Positions 53,052-61,740 of a DNA stretch of 64,000 bases are shown piece after piece. A program made the translations under genes and the position numbers. How positions within the stretch are numbered: the stretch's first letter is position 1; each line of letters starts with the position of its first letter. The stretch covers positions 47,340 through 111,339 of the forward strand of contig JASGDN010000030.1 in NCBI GenBank assembly GCA_049841275.1, read 5' to 3'. The notes beneath the pieces were generated by a model. It was not told the DNA's origin and did not search any database. It worked only from the letters and a program-made list of their open reading frames with translations. Origin of the DNA: JASGDN01 sp049841275. Lineage in GTDB: Bacteria; Chloroflexota; Chloroflexia; Thermomicrobiales; UBA6265.

Positions 53052-54299
53052 TCAGGCATCGGTGTCGAGGCCGAAGAGGTGAAGCGCGCCGGCAACGTCA
53101 TCTTCCGAGGTCGCCGCACGAAGCGCCTGCACCGGTTGGTGCAGCAACTTGTTCGTGATGCCACCCGCCATCGCCCGTACCAGATTGCGGTCGCGCTCGT
53201 TGAGGTGGGAGAGCTTGCGCAGCGTGCGCTCCAGTTCGGCATCGCGAATGGCATCGGCCTTCGCACGGATGGCCATGATGGCTTCGACAGCGGCGCGGCT
53301 GCGCGTCCACTCGCCGAAGGCGTCCACTGCATCCGAGACCAGGACTTCCACCTTCCGGACCTCACCGGCGTACTGCTGCCGCGTGCGCTCGACCACCGTC
53401 TCCAGCGCGTCGACATCGCGAACGGACACCATCGGCACCGCCTCGCACGCAGCGTCGATTACCCGTGGCACGCTGAGGTCGATCGCCAGCAACGGTGTCT
53501 CGCGGCCGGCCACCATCTCGGCATCGATCAGAGGATGATCGGAGAGCGCGGCGCCAACGACGAGATCCGCCCGCGCAATGGCATGCTGGAGCCCGGTCAG
53601 CGGCATCCCCTGACCACCGGTCGCCTCCGCCAGTTCGAAGGCCTTCGGCAACGTGCGGTTCACGATGGTGAGCGATCCGACGCCCGCACCGGCGAGCAGC
53701 TTGGCGGCCAGCGTCGCCATCTTTCCTGCACCGAGCACCACCGCCGACCGGCCTGCGAGATCGCCCAGTTCGTGCTGGGCGAGTTCGACCGCCGCATGGG
53801 CAATGGAAACCCGATTGCGGGCGATGTCCGTTTCCGTACGGGCTCGCTTACCGACGCGAAGGGCATCGGTGGCCAGACGCTGCAGAAGCGGTCCGACCGA
53901 CGCCGCATCGCGCGCCACATCGAGCGCATCCCGGATCTGGCTAAGGATCTGCGGCTCACCGAGAACCAGCGAGTCGAGACCACTGGCGACCCGGAACAGG
54001 TGATCGACCGCATCGTTCCCGGAGAAGACGTAGGAAGCGCGTTCGAGGACGGAAACCGGCACCGAGTGGTAGGTTTCGAGAAAGTCGAAGATCCCTTCCC
54101 GAGCCCGGTCCTCGTCGTCGCTGACGACGTAGATCTCGGTCCGGTTGCAGGTCGAAAGGATGAGCCCTTCGCCAACATGCGTGTTCAACGCACGAAGACC
54201 ATCCGTGAGCGCATCCCCGGCGAACGCGAGACGTTCGCGGACGCTGACCGGCGCATATTCGTGGTTGGAGCCGACGACAACGAGCGCCGGTGTCGTCAT
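53052..54299 (-). CDS. hemA: glutamyl-tRNA reductase
   Basis: A 415-residue enzyme reducing glutamyl-tRNA to glutamate-1-semialdehyde, the first committed step of C5-pathway haem synthesis. It has VVVGSNHEYAPVSVRERL, the catalytic Cys in ILSTCNRTEIYVV, GLDSLVLGEPQILSQIRDA and the NADPH fold AVVLGAGKMATLAAKLL. The C-terminal dimerisation helices (LRKLSHLNERDRNLVRAM) are present. ATG 54299 gives the N-terminus typical of the family; ATG 54314 is possible. hemB, hemC and hemD are not adjacent. Confidence 0.95.
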   Translation of the reverse strand: MTTPALVVVGSNHEYAPVSVRERLAFAGDALTDGLRALNTHVGEGLILSTCNRTEIYVVSDDEDRAREGIFDFLETYHSVPVSVLERASYVFSGNDAVDHLFRVASGLDSLVLGEPQILSQIRDALDVARDAASVGPLLQRLATDALRVGKRARTETDIARNRVSIAHAAVELAQHELGDLAGRSAVVLGAGKMATLAAKLLAGAGVGSLTIVNRTLPKAFELAEATGGQGMPLTGLQHAIARADLVVGAALSDHPLIDAEMVAGRETPLLAIDLSVPRVIDAACEAVPMVSVRDVDALETVVERTRQQYAGEVRKVEVLVSDAVDAFGEWTRSRAAVEAIMAIRAKADAIRDAELERTLRKLSHLNERDRNLVRAMAGGITNKLLHQPVQALRAATSEDDVAGALHLFGLDTDA

Positions 54300-54440
54300 G
54301 GTGTTGGGGATCATGCCCGCGGAGTGCCCCACATAGCGGCGGTGCTGAAGGATGCCATCGCTCTGCCCGTTCATTCAGGCGCTGTCAAGGATACCCGAGG
54401 ATCTTCACATCCGCGCCCGGTTCCGTGCATCGCTGCAAGA

Positions 54441-54458
54441 ATGATTCTCAAGAATCAT
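54441..54458. promoter_or_regulatory. operator-like palindrome between hemA and an aminotransferase gene
   Basis: ATGATTCT, CA, AGAATCAT: 8-bp perfect arms in the 293-bp divergent region, in a GC-rich background. The half-sites look like those of Fur/PerR-type metal regulators, but the spacing differs from a classical Fur box. It may control haem precursor genes. Confidence 0.4.
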
Positions 54459-54592
54459 ACGCGCCCGCCGGGATCGCCCGCAATCCCGTAGCGGCTTTGC
54501 GCGGATCCGGAAGCGGCTCTATGATGCAGACACATGCGCACGCCGACGTATCGTGCCGCCTGCGATCACTCCCACTATTCCAAGGACGGTTC

Positions 54593-55975
54593 ATGAGCAC
54601 CAGCACGACAAACCAGGCCACGATCCTCTCCGACTACGACACAACCTTCGCAACGTCCAAGGCAACGTGGGATCGCGCGAGGAAGGTCATTCCCGGCGGC
54701 ATCACCCACGACGGACGGCACCTGAACCCGTTCCCGCCGTACGTCTCGCACGCCGAGGGCGGCCACAAGTGGTCGGTGGATGGCGTCGAGCTGATCGATT
54801 TCTGCGTCGGGCACGGTTCGCTGCTCTTCGGGCACACCGACGAGGACATCCTCGCGGCGATGGAGGCGCAGATTCGCCGGGGCACGCACTTCAGCGCCGG
54901 ACATGAGGGCGAGATCAAGTGGGCCGAGCAGATCGTGAAGCTCGTTCCATCCGCTGAGAAGGTCCGCTTCACCGCGTCCGGCACCGAGGCCACGCTCCTC
55001 GCGATGCGTCTGGCCCGCGGCTACACGCAGAAGGACACGATCCTCAAGTTCGAGGGCCATTTCCACGGCTGGCAGGACTACGCCCTCAAGGGCGAGAAGA
55101 CCCCGTTCGAGAAGACCAGTATCCCGGGCATCCCGGAAGCCACACTCGGCACGGTCGCCGTCGTACCGAGCAACGAGCTGGCGATGCTGGAGGAGCGCCT
55201 CGTCCAGGGTGATATCGCCGGCGTCATCCTCGAACCGAGCGGCGGATCGTGGACGACCATTCCGCTGGCCGAGGATTTCCTCGCCAAGGTCCGCGAGTTG
55301 ACAACGCAGCACGGCGCGGTCCTCATCTTCGATGAGGTGATCTCCGGCTTCCGGTGGGCACCGGGCGGAGCCCAGGCCCGCTTCGGCGTGACCCCCGATG
55401 TGACCACCATGGCGAAGATCGTCGCCGGCGGCATGCCGGGCGGCGCGGTCGCCGGCCGCGCGGACATCATGGACATGGTGGAGTTCCGCAGCGAGCCGGG
55501 CTGGAACGACGCCCGGCGCGTGCCGCAGGCCGGCACCTACAACGGTAATCCCCTTGCCGCCGCGGCCGGCTTCGCCTGCCTTACCAAAGCCGAGAACAAG
55601 GCCGTCCACGACCATTGCGACCGGCTGGCTGGCGACATTCGCGCGGGGCTGAACCGCATCTTCGTCGAGAAAGGAGCGCCGGCCTTCGCCTGGGGAGAAA
55701 GCTCGGTCTTCCACCTTGCCTTCGGGGAGGTGCCGACCAACCTCGCGGCGAATGACCTGCGCATGCCGGAGGGGCTGTCGGCCGAGACCCTGAAGTCGAG
55801 CGGCGGCACAAAACTCGCCCAGCTCTTCGAGGTCGGCATGATGCTGGAAGGCGTGCATCTCTTCCACTCGGGCGGACTGACCTGCGCCGTCCACACCGAC
55901 GAGGATGTGGCGAAGACGCTCCAGGCAGCCGAGACCGTCACCGCTCGCATGCAGGCCGAGGGTCAGCTCGGCTAG
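54593..55975 (+). CDS. class III aminotransferase, HemL-like
   Basis: A 460-residue PLP enzyme starting at ATG 54593 after AAGGA. It has KVIPGGITHDGRHLNPF, FCVGHGSLLFGHTDEDIL, FTASGTEATLLAMRLARG, FEGHFHGWQDYAL, LIFDEVISGFRWAPGG and the likely PLP lysine in TTMAKIVAGGMPGGAVAG. It resembles the aspartate aminotransferase-family proteins often labelled GSA aminotransferase, but differs from the true HemL nearby in its N-terminal substrate region. The substrate is unknown: it may be an omega-amino acid or an aminomutase substrate. It is divergent from hemA and ends with a perfect palindrome. Confidence 0.8.
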   Translation: MSTSTTNQATILSDYDTTFATSKATWDRARKVIPGGITHDGRHLNPFPPYVSHAEGGHKWSVDGVELIDFCVGHGSLLFGHTDEDILAAMEAQIRRGTHFSAGHEGEIKWAEQIVKLVPSAEKVRFTASGTEATLLAMRLARGYTQKDTILKFEGHFHGWQDYALKGEKTPFEKTSIPGIPEATLGTVAVVPSNELAMLEERLVQGDIAGVILEPSGGSWTTIPLAEDFLAKVRELTTQHGAVLIFDEVISGFRWAPGGAQARFGVTPDVTTMAKIVAGGMPGGAVAGRADIMDMVEFRSEPGWNDARRVPQAGTYNGNPLAAAAGFACLTKAENKAVHDHCDRLAGDIRAGLNRIFVEKGAPAFAWGESSVFHLAFGEVPTNLAANDLRMPEGLSAETLKSSGGTKLAQLFEVGMMLEGVHLFHSGGLTCAVHTDEDVAKTLQAAETVTARMQAEGQLG

Positions 55976-56001
55976 AGCAGCCAGCGACGATCTTCCAGAG
56001 C

Positions 56002-56043
56002 AATCACGGGCGGATGCGGATCGATCCGCATCCGCCCGTGATT
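56002..56043. terminator. perfect 42-bp palindrome after the aminotransferase gene
   Basis: Bases 56002-56022 and 56023-56043 are exact reverse complements, centred on GATCGATC. It starts 26 bp after the stop and ends 22 bp before the next gene on the same strand. No T-tract is present. Confidence 0.7.
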
Positions 56044-56065
56044 CCCGACATGAAGGTGACCACGG

Positions 56066-56575
56066 ATGGACAGTTTCGCCACAACCGTCGATCAGTGGCA
56101 CGACATCTTCATGTTGCTTGGCACCGCATCGGTGACCCTGCTCGGCCTGCTCTTCGTCGCCATGTCCCTCCGCGACGACATCCGCAGCCAGAGCGAAAAT
56201 CAATACATGAAACGGATGACCTCGCAGAATCTCACGAGCTTCATCACCGTCTTCCTGATGTCGGTCTTCTTCATGATCCCGGACGCTTCGGCCGACGGAA
56301 TCGCCATCTCGATCGTCGCAACCGTTGCCGCGCCGCTCGTCAACGCGCTCCGCTCGATCCCGATCTACCGCCATGAATTCCATACCGACCGCGGACTGTT
56401 CATCTGGTATGGCGTTGTCCAGCCGGTCTGCTACATTGCAGCCCTGATCGGCGCACTCCTGCTCGGCCGGTACGAGGAAAGCGCCCTCACCGCAATGTTG
56501 ACCGTGATGCTCTTCCTGCTCCTGATCCCCACCAACAACGCCTGGCAGCTTGCCGCCTCCAAGACCGGCGATTGA
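56066..56575 (+). CDS. four-helix membrane protein, unknown function
   Basis: A 169-residue protein starting at ATG 56066, seven bases after GAAGGTG. Four hydrophobic segments lie at about 14-35, 56-72, 76-95 and 110-160 (the last may be two helices). The sequence FMLLGTASVTLLGLLFVAMSL opens the first helix; a polar loop with RSQSENQYMKRMTSQNL follows. It has no recognised catalytic or transport motif. It is isolated between a palindrome and the convergent mocA gene, 12 bp away. Confidence 0.65.
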   Translation: MDSFATTVDQWHDIFMLLGTASVTLLGLLFVAMSLRDDIRSQSENQYMKRMTSQNLTSFITVFLMSVFFMIPDASADGIAISIVATVAAPLVNALRSIPIYRHEFHTDRGLFIWYGVVQPVCYIAALIGALLLGRYEESALTAMLTVMLFLLLIPTNNAWQLAASKTGD

Positions 56576-56587
56576 CCGTACGCATCC

Positions 56588-57211
56588 CTACGACGTTGGC
56601 CAGGTCCTCAGGAGCGCCCGGTAGGCCTCCTCGGTGTCGAGGTCGAGTGGCGGCTCCGGATGCACGCTGGCGATCGCAACGACATCGGAAGCGCGCGCGC
56701 GGATCACATCCCGCCCACCCTGATCGCCCGAAATCGCCAGCAGTTCTGGAAAGACCTCCCGCCCAAAGAGGATCGGATGCGACCGTTGGGAGCCATAAGC
56801 CGTCATCACGACCGGCGGGACAGGCATCAACACGTCCCGTCGCCGCGCGGCGACCGCATCGATGTCCGCCGGATCGATGCCGGGCTGATCTCCGAGCAAC
56901 ACGACGACCGCATCGACATCCGCCGGCAAGGCATTCAGTCCAGCGATCAGCGACGTGCTCTGTCCCTCCCGGTAGGCAGGATTCGGGACCAACCGTACTG
57001 GATACGGCGCGACCGCCTCGGCCACGGCCTCGCCTGCACCGCCCGTGACGACCATCGCACCATCCAGCGACGCAGACAGCGCGCGTTCCACAACGTGCAC
57101 GATCACCGGTTTCCCGCCGAGGTCAAGCAGTTGCTTGGGACGTCCCAGCCGCGTGGATGCACCCGCCGCCAGGATGATCGCGACGACCTGCCCGCGAGAG
57201 CGATCAGCCAT
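56588..57211 (-). CDS. mocA: molybdenum cofactor cytidylyltransferase-like protein
   Basis: A 207-residue nucleotidyltransferase of the MobA/MocA type. It begins VVAIILAAGASTRLGRPKQLL, followed by VVTGGAGEAV, GQSTSLIAGLNAL, VLLGDQPGIDPADIDAV and GSQRSHPILFGREVFPELL. The pattern favours MocA, which adds CMP to molybdopterin for xanthine-dehydrogenase/CO-dehydrogenase-type enzymes. ATG 57211 overlaps the preceding xdhC-type gene by 8 bp. It is the last gene of the leftward cox-type operon. Confidence 0.88.
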   Translation of the reverse strand: MADRSRGQVVAIILAAGASTRLGRPKQLLDLGGKPVIVHVVERALSASLDGAMVVTGGAGEAVAEAVAPYPVRLVPNPAYREGQSTSLIAGLNALPADVDAVVVLLGDQPGIDPADIDAVAARRRDVLMPVPPVVMTAYGSQRSHPILFGREVFPELLAISGDQGGRDVIRARASDVVAIASVHPEPPLDLDTEEAYRALLRTWPTS

Positions 57212-57983
57212 CGGCACGGATGCGGCCGGTCGCCTGCCGCAAGGAACCGCCGGACCGTCCATTCTTCACGGCGATCATCTCGGCCGCGATGCTGAGCGCC
57301 ATTTCCTCCGGCGTACCGCCGCCAAGATCGAGCCCGATCGGACCGCGCAGGCGAGCGATCTGCTCCTCCGTCACGCCAGCGGCCAGCAGGCGTTCTCGCC
57401 GGTCCTCGTTCGTCTTCCGGCTGCCGATCGCCCCGATGTACAGCGCGTCGGTCGCCAGCGCACCGAGGATCGCGGGCTCGTCGAACTTGGGATCGTGGGT
57501 GAGGATCGCGATGAAGGTCTTCGGCGTGATCTGCAACGTCGCAAAAGCGTCGTCCGGCCATGTAACGACGATCTCGTCGGCATCCGGGAAGCGTTCGCGC
57601 GTGGCCAGCGCCGACCGCGCATCGACGACGATCACCCGGAAACCGAGCGTCCTCGCCAGCGTGGCGAGCGCCTGGGCGACGTGTACGGCTCCGATGATGA
57701 TGAGCTGTGGGGGCAATGGATAGACGTCGATGAAAACCTCGGTCGCACCGAAGACGTGGACGCCAGACTTCTCGACGCGGAGCGCCTCACGCGCGGCGGC
57801 CTCCACGACCTGCCCGAATCCGAGGTTCGCGAAGCTCCCCTCACCCTCCACGCCGTCCGGCAGGACAAGGAGCTTCGAACCGATCCCGTCACCACGCACG
57901 ACCGTCGCGACGGCCACCGGAATCCGGGCGGCAACCAACTCCTGTACGCGGTCGAAGATGGTTGGCCGGGAGTCCTCAGCCAT
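57204..57983 (-). CDS. XdhC/CoxF-type maturation protein with degenerate first domain
   Basis: A 259-residue protein. Residues about 80-245 are the XdhC Rossmann domain (LIIIGAVHVAQALATLA, VIVVDARSALATRERFP, FIAILTHDPKFDEPAIL, YIGAIGSRKTNEDRRERL, RGPIGLDLGGGTPEEMALSI). Residues about 8-78 resemble the small XdhC N-terminal domain but lack the GGC and CGG segments seen in the neighbouring 111-residue protein. XdhC proteins bind molybdenum cofactor and help insert it, with sulfuration, into molybdenum hydroxylases. ATG 57983 overlaps the upstream stop by 8 bp. Confidence 0.88.
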   Translation of the reverse strand: MAEDSRPTIFDRVQELVAARIPVAVATVVRGDGIGSKLLVLPDGVEGEGSFANLGFGQVVEAAAREALRVEKSGVHVFGATEVFIDVYPLPPQLIIIGAVHVAQALATLARTLGFRVIVVDARSALATRERFPDADEIVVTWPDDAFATLQITPKTFIAILTHDPKFDEPAILGALATDALYIGAIGSRKTNEDRRERLLAAGVTEEQIARLRGPIGLDLGGGTPEEMALSIAAEMIAVKNGRSGGSLRQATGRIRADG

Positions 57984-58311
57984 TGTTGCCGCCAGCGGCG
58001 CCTTCGACCGGCTCGACGAAGACCTCGATGGTGCCGCCACAGGCGAGCCCGACATCCCAGGCCATCTCGTCGGTGATGCCATAGCGCACGACCCGCGGAA
58101 CGCCCGTCTTCAGGGCATCCTGCGCCTCGATCATCACGGCATTCTCGACACAACCGCCACTGACCGAGCCCGCCATCTCGCCCTCGGCGGTCACGGCCAT
58201 CCGCGCGCCGACCGGACGAGGGGCCGATCCTTCGGTCTTGATCACCGTTGCGATCGCGACGTGCTTGCCGGCCTCACGCCAGCGATCGATCTCGGGAAGC
58301 CATTCGCTCAT
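57976..58311 (-). CDS. stand-alone XdhC N-terminal domain (CoxI-like)
   Basis: A 111-residue protein covering only the XdhC/CoxI N-terminal domain. It contains AIATVIKTEGSAPRPVGARM, GSVSGGCVENAVMIEAQ and GLACGGTIEVFVEP, the two conserved Cys segments of the domain. In many bacteria this is fused to the Rossmann domain; here the two are separate but overlapping genes. ATG 58311 overlaps the CoxE stop (ATGA). It probably works with the next gene product as a two-part XdhC. Confidence 0.88.
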   Translation of the reverse strand: MSEWLPEIDRWREAGKHVAIATVIKTEGSAPRPVGARMAVTAEGEMAGSVSGGCVENAVMIEAQDALKTGVPRVVRYGITDEMAWDVGLACGGTIEVFVEPVEGAAGGNNG

Positions 58312-59705
58312 CTCGTGCCTCCAGACCCGGCAAGGCGCTGGTTCGTTGCCACGCCTCCGCCATTCCCGATCTTGTAGCCATCCTGCTTCACGGCCTGCGC
58401 CGATTTCTGGGTGCGAACCGGCGGCTGGTCGTCCATCGAACCGAGGAGCGTCGCCAGCGCCTCCATACTCTTCAGATTATGGATCGGCAGGAAATGGTCC
58501 ACATACGGCAGAGCTGCCCGAATGCCTTGGGTCAATGGTTGGTATCCGGGTGCGCCGAGCAACGGATTCAGCCAGATCAGGCGGCGGCAGGAGCGTTGCA
58601 GCCGCGCCATCTCCTGGCTGAGCAGCCAGGGATCGCCCCGGTCCCAGCCATCCGAGATCATCACCACGGTCGCGCTGGACCGCAGCACGCGACGGCTCCA
58701 CTGGTAATTGAAGGCCTTGATCGACTCGCCGATCCGCGTCCCGCCCGACCAGTCATCCACCGAGCTCACGACATCGGCGATCGCGGCATCGACATCCTTC
58801 CGCCGAAGTTCGCGGGTGATGCGGGTCAGCCGCGTCCCGAAGACGAAGACCTCCACTGCATCGAGGCCCTGTTCCAGCGCATGCACGAACCGGAGGAGCA
58901 GACGCGAATAGCGGTCCATCGAGCCGGAGATGTCGCAGATCAGCACGAGCGGACGCATCCGCTCCTTGCGGGTCCGGAACTTGAGGTCGACCGGCATGCC
59001 CTCGTACTTCATCGCGCCGCGCAGGGTCGCGCGATGGTCGATGAACTCGCCGCGCAGCGCCCGTTCCTTCCGGCGCGTCTGCCGCGTGCCGAGCCGCCAC
59101 GTCATCCCCTCGATGATGCGCCGGGCCTCCGCGATCTCCTCGGGCGTGAACTGGGAGAAGTCCTTCTTGCGCAACGCCTCGCTGGCGCTGAAGATCAACA
59201 CGTCTTCCGGCGGGACCTCGTATTCCTCGGTCTCGCCGATATCGCCCTGTTGGTCGACGCCCTCGATCGCGAGCACGGCCTTCTCGGCCTCGCCACCCTG
59301 TCCCTGCTGGCCCTGTTGCGTCTCGTCGCTCTTCTTCGTCGGATCGGGCACGCCAACCGATTCCTCGTCATCGAGCGAGTATTCGCTCAGCAACGGGGCT
59401 TCCTGCGTCACGAGATCGCGCCAGAATCGCTTGAATTCCGCCTCGAAGACGGGGATGTGCTCCGGTCGGCTGATCAACGTCGTCCGCGCGGCCGCATGAA
59501 CATCGTCCCTATTCGCAAGGTCGATGGCGTTCAGCGCCTCGAAGAGTCCGATCAGCTGGCCCGGCCCGACTGGCATGCCACCGGACCGCAACCGCCGGCT
59601 GAACATCGTGAAGTTCGCTTCGACTCGGATGGACCGCACGCGCGAATCGTCCAGTGCCCGGCTGAGTCGGGCCAGTTCGTAGTCCCTGTTCGCCTGGTCG
59701 GTCAC
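58308..59705 (-). CDS. coxE: VWA-domain protein CoxE
   Basis: A 465-residue CoxE-like protein. The C-terminal von Willebrand A domain has the MIDAS motif VLICDISGSMDRYS, with VFGTRLTRITREL, GGTRIGESIKAFN and VMISDGWDRGDPWLL. An acidic Gln/Gly-rich linker (GQQGQGGEAEKA) lies in the N-terminal half. CoxE acts with the AAA+ protein CoxD in assembling the copper-sulfur-molybdenum site of CO dehydrogenase or in maturing related molybdenum hydroxylases. GTG 59705, after AGGATAGG, lies 4 bp from the coxD stop. Confidence 0.92.
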   Translation of the reverse strand: MTDQANRDYELARLSRALDDSRVRSIRVEANFTMFSRRLRSGGMPVGPGQLIGLFEALNAIDLANRDDVHAAARTTLISRPEHIPVFEAEFKRFWRDLVTQEAPLLSEYSLDDEESVGVPDPTKKSDETQQGQQGQGGEAEKAVLAIEGVDQQGDIGETEEYEVPPEDVLIFSASEALRKKDFSQFTPEEIAEARRIIEGMTWRLGTRQTRRKERALRGEFIDHRATLRGAMKYEGMPVDLKFRTRKERMRPLVLICDISGSMDRYSRLLLRFVHALEQGLDAVEVFVFGTRLTRITRELRRKDVDAAIADVVSSVDDWSGGTRIGESIKAFNYQWSRRVLRSSATVVMISDGWDRGDPWLLSQEMARLQRSCRRLIWLNPLLGAPGYQPLTQGIRAALPYVDHFLPIHNLKSMEALATLLGSMDDQPPVRTQKSAQAVKQDGYKIGNGGGVATNQRLAGSGGTR

Positions 59706-59709
59706 GCGC

Positions 59710-60684
59710 CTATCCTGCCGCCGGCTTGGCGGATGCCGCCGCAGCCGCATTCACTGCACGCTGGACGAGCCGCTGGGAGACATCGCCGCGAATGCGATCG
59801 ACGTCCTCCTGGTACTTCAGGATCACGCCGAGCGTATCCTGCACAACCTCGTCCTGCAGCTGGTTCGAGCCGAGCGCGATGAGGGCGTTCGCCCAGTCGA
59901 GCGTCTCCGCCATGCCCGGCGACTTGAAGAGATCGACCTCGCGCAGCCCCTGCGTGAACGAGCAGATCTCCCGCGACAGCCGCTCGGAAACGCCCGGCAC
60001 CTTCGCCGCGAGGATCTGAAGTTCCTTCTCGTAGGTCGGGAAGTCGATCCAGTGGTAGAGGCAACGCCGCTTCAACGCGTCGTGGATCTCGCGCGTGCGG
60101 TTGGAGGTGAGGATCACGATCGGCACATGCTCGGCCCGGATCGTGCCCAGTTCTGGCACGGTCACCTGGAAGTCGGAGAGGATTTCCAGCAGGAAGGCTT
60201 CCAGCTCCTGGTCGGCCCGGTCGACCTCGTCGATCAGCAGGACCGGAGCCTTGTCATGTGCGGCGTCGATCGCCTGGAGCAACGGACGCTTGAGCAAAAA
60301 TTCCTCGGAAAAGAGGTTCTTGCGCACCGCCTCCTGATCGATGCCGCCGGACGCCTCCAGCGAGCGGAGATAGAGCATCTGGCGCGGGTAGTCCCACTCG
60401 TAGATGGCGGACGACGCGTCCAGCCCCTCGTAACACTGCAGGCGGATGAGCGGCGTGTCCAGCACGGCGGAGAGGACCTTCGCGATCTCCGTCTTGCCGA
60501 CGCCGGCCTCGCCCTCCAGCAGCAACGGGCGCTGGAGTTTCAGCGTGAGATAGAGCGTGGTGGCCAGGCTACGATCGGCCACGTAATTCTGGGAGCGAAG
60601 CGCCGCTTCAAGGGCATCGACCGACGCATAGGCGGACGCGGACGACGTCTCGACGCCGTTGGAAGTCGTGGTGGTTGCGTTCAA
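59710..60684 (-). CDS. coxD: MoxR-family AAA+ ATPase CoxD
   Basis: A 324-residue AAA+ ATPase. Walker A is LLLEGEAGVGKTEIAKVL, Walker B is PVLLIDEVDRADQELEAFLLE, and the sensor and arginine-finger region includes IVILTSNRTREIHDALKRRC. The order with coxE matches the CoxD-CoxE pair of CO dehydrogenase maturation. The start is uncertain: TTG 60684 follows AGAGGT at good spacing and is preferred; the frame runs 38 codons farther with no family similarity. It is the first gene of the leftward operon coxD-coxE-xdhC(N)-xdhC(C)-mocA. Confidence 0.9.
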   Translation of the reverse strand: MNATTTTSNGVETSSASAYASVDALEAALRSQNYVADRSLATTLYLTLKLQRPLLLEGEAGVGKTEIAKVLSAVLDTPLIRLQCYEGLDASSAIYEWDYPRQMLYLRSLEASGGIDQEAVRKNLFSEEFLLKRPLLQAIDAAHDKAPVLLIDEVDRADQELEAFLLEILSDFQVTVPELGTIRAEHVPIVILTSNRTREIHDALKRRCLYHWIDFPTYEKELQILAAKVPGVSERLSREICSFTQGLREVDLFKSPGMAETLDWANALIALGSNQLQDEVVQDTLGVILKYQEDVDRIRGDVSQRLVQRAVNAAAAASAKPAAG

Positions 60685-60837
60685 CAGGGGACCTCTCAGG
60701 ACGAAACAGCGGGAAGGGAGCGGGAGCGACCTCGTCGCCTGCGTCCCGCGTGGCAATTCATAGTATCCCCGAGCTTTCCCGGCAGCGCCATAGGGCATAT
60801 GCCGGGCCGGATTCTTCCGAGCGCCAGGGCAACCCGA

Positions 60838-61539
60838 TTATCGCGAACGGCGCAGCGTGTCCACGACTGGCCTGCTCGTCGCCTGGACGCCATGTACGTA
60901 GAGCGGCTCCAGTGTCGCGGGGTCGTCAATATCCCCCGTTTCCCATCGCACCCATGCCAGGTCCACCAACATTGATGGCCGGGGAACAGACGCCGAGGCG
61001 CGCGCCACGGAGACTCCCATGCCCCGCAACGTCGCCCGCTGCTCCCCCGAAAGCTCGCCCACAACCAGCAGACCCGATGCCGACGCGAGCTCAGTGAACT
61101 CGGCAAAGGCCAGGTTCATCGGGGATGCAGCCGGCGCTCCAGGCTGGAACACCGCCGACACGACACGTCCCCGGCCCGCCGGAAGCACGGCGAGCACCCC
61201 CACGCCAGCATCCAGATACGGCATGGCCGTCACCTGCAATGTCGGCACGCCGATCACCGCTACGTCGCGAGCGAGCACCAGCCCCTTCGCCACACTCAGC
61301 CCAACGCGCAGGCCGGTGAACGTCCCAGGCCCAATCGCCACCGCCACGGCCCCGACATCCTCGATCGAGCGCCCGCACCGCGCGAGCATGGCATCCACCT
61401 CGGCAAGGACGGAGGTCGTCTGCGCGCGGCCAGCCGGCCAGACGACCTCGGCAGCACGTTCCCCGTCGCCCACCGCGATCCCGGCAAGCTCGGTCGACGT
61501 GTCGATCGCCAGCATCAATCGTGCGGCTGGAGATAGCAT
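60838..61539 (-). CDS. tsaB: tRNA threonylcarbamoyladenosine biosynthesis protein TsaB
   Basis: A 233-residue ASKHA-fold protein, a partner of TsaD in making t6A37 of ANN-decoding tRNAs. It has LMLAIDTSTELAGIAV, VAIGPGTFTGLRVGLSVAKG and VIGVPTLQVTAMPYL. The short C-terminal part lacks metal-binding motifs, as expected for TsaB. ATG 61539 follows GAGGGG. tsaE and tsaD are not next to it. The coxD gene lies 153 bp downstream on the same strand and may be transcribed with it. Confidence 0.93.
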   Translation of the reverse strand: MLSPAARLMLAIDTSTELAGIAVGDGERAAEVVWPAGRAQTTSVLAEVDAMLARCGRSIEDVGAVAVAIGPGTFTGLRVGLSVAKGLVLARDVAVIGVPTLQVTAMPYLDAGVGVLAVLPAGRGRVVSAVFQPGAPAASPMNLAFAEFTELASASGLLVVGELSGEQRATLRGMGVSVARASASVPRPSMLVDLAWVRWETGDIDDPATLEPLYVHGVQATSRPVVDTLRRSR

Positions 61540-61560
61540 CTTGTCCCCTCATCAGGTACG

Positions 61561-61579
61561 ATGTGCCGAAGTCGCACAT
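61561..61579. promoter_or_regulatory. ATGTGC/GCACAT dyad between tsaB and the ABC operon
   Basis: Six-base arms separated by seven bases in the 201-bp divergent region. It may be an operator or a short hairpin at the tsaB 5' end; support is weak. Confidence 0.2.
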
Positions 61580-61740
61580 GTTAACAATCCGGAAGCCATT
61601 CGAGGCCGACGCGCGCAGCACACTTGGATGTCCGACAGGGTTCCCTCCCCGGACGCGAGTACACTGGAATTGTAAGGACGGCAGAAATCGATCTCATCCC
61701 GGAGCATAGATGCGCCGGATGGCCGGATGGAGAACGTCGT

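Noticed and set aside
54575..56383. A minus-strand open frame of about 600 codons
   Set aside because: Antisense to the HemL-like aminotransferase, with shadow-type composition (many His, Asp, Arg, Val and Gly) and no recognisable domain.
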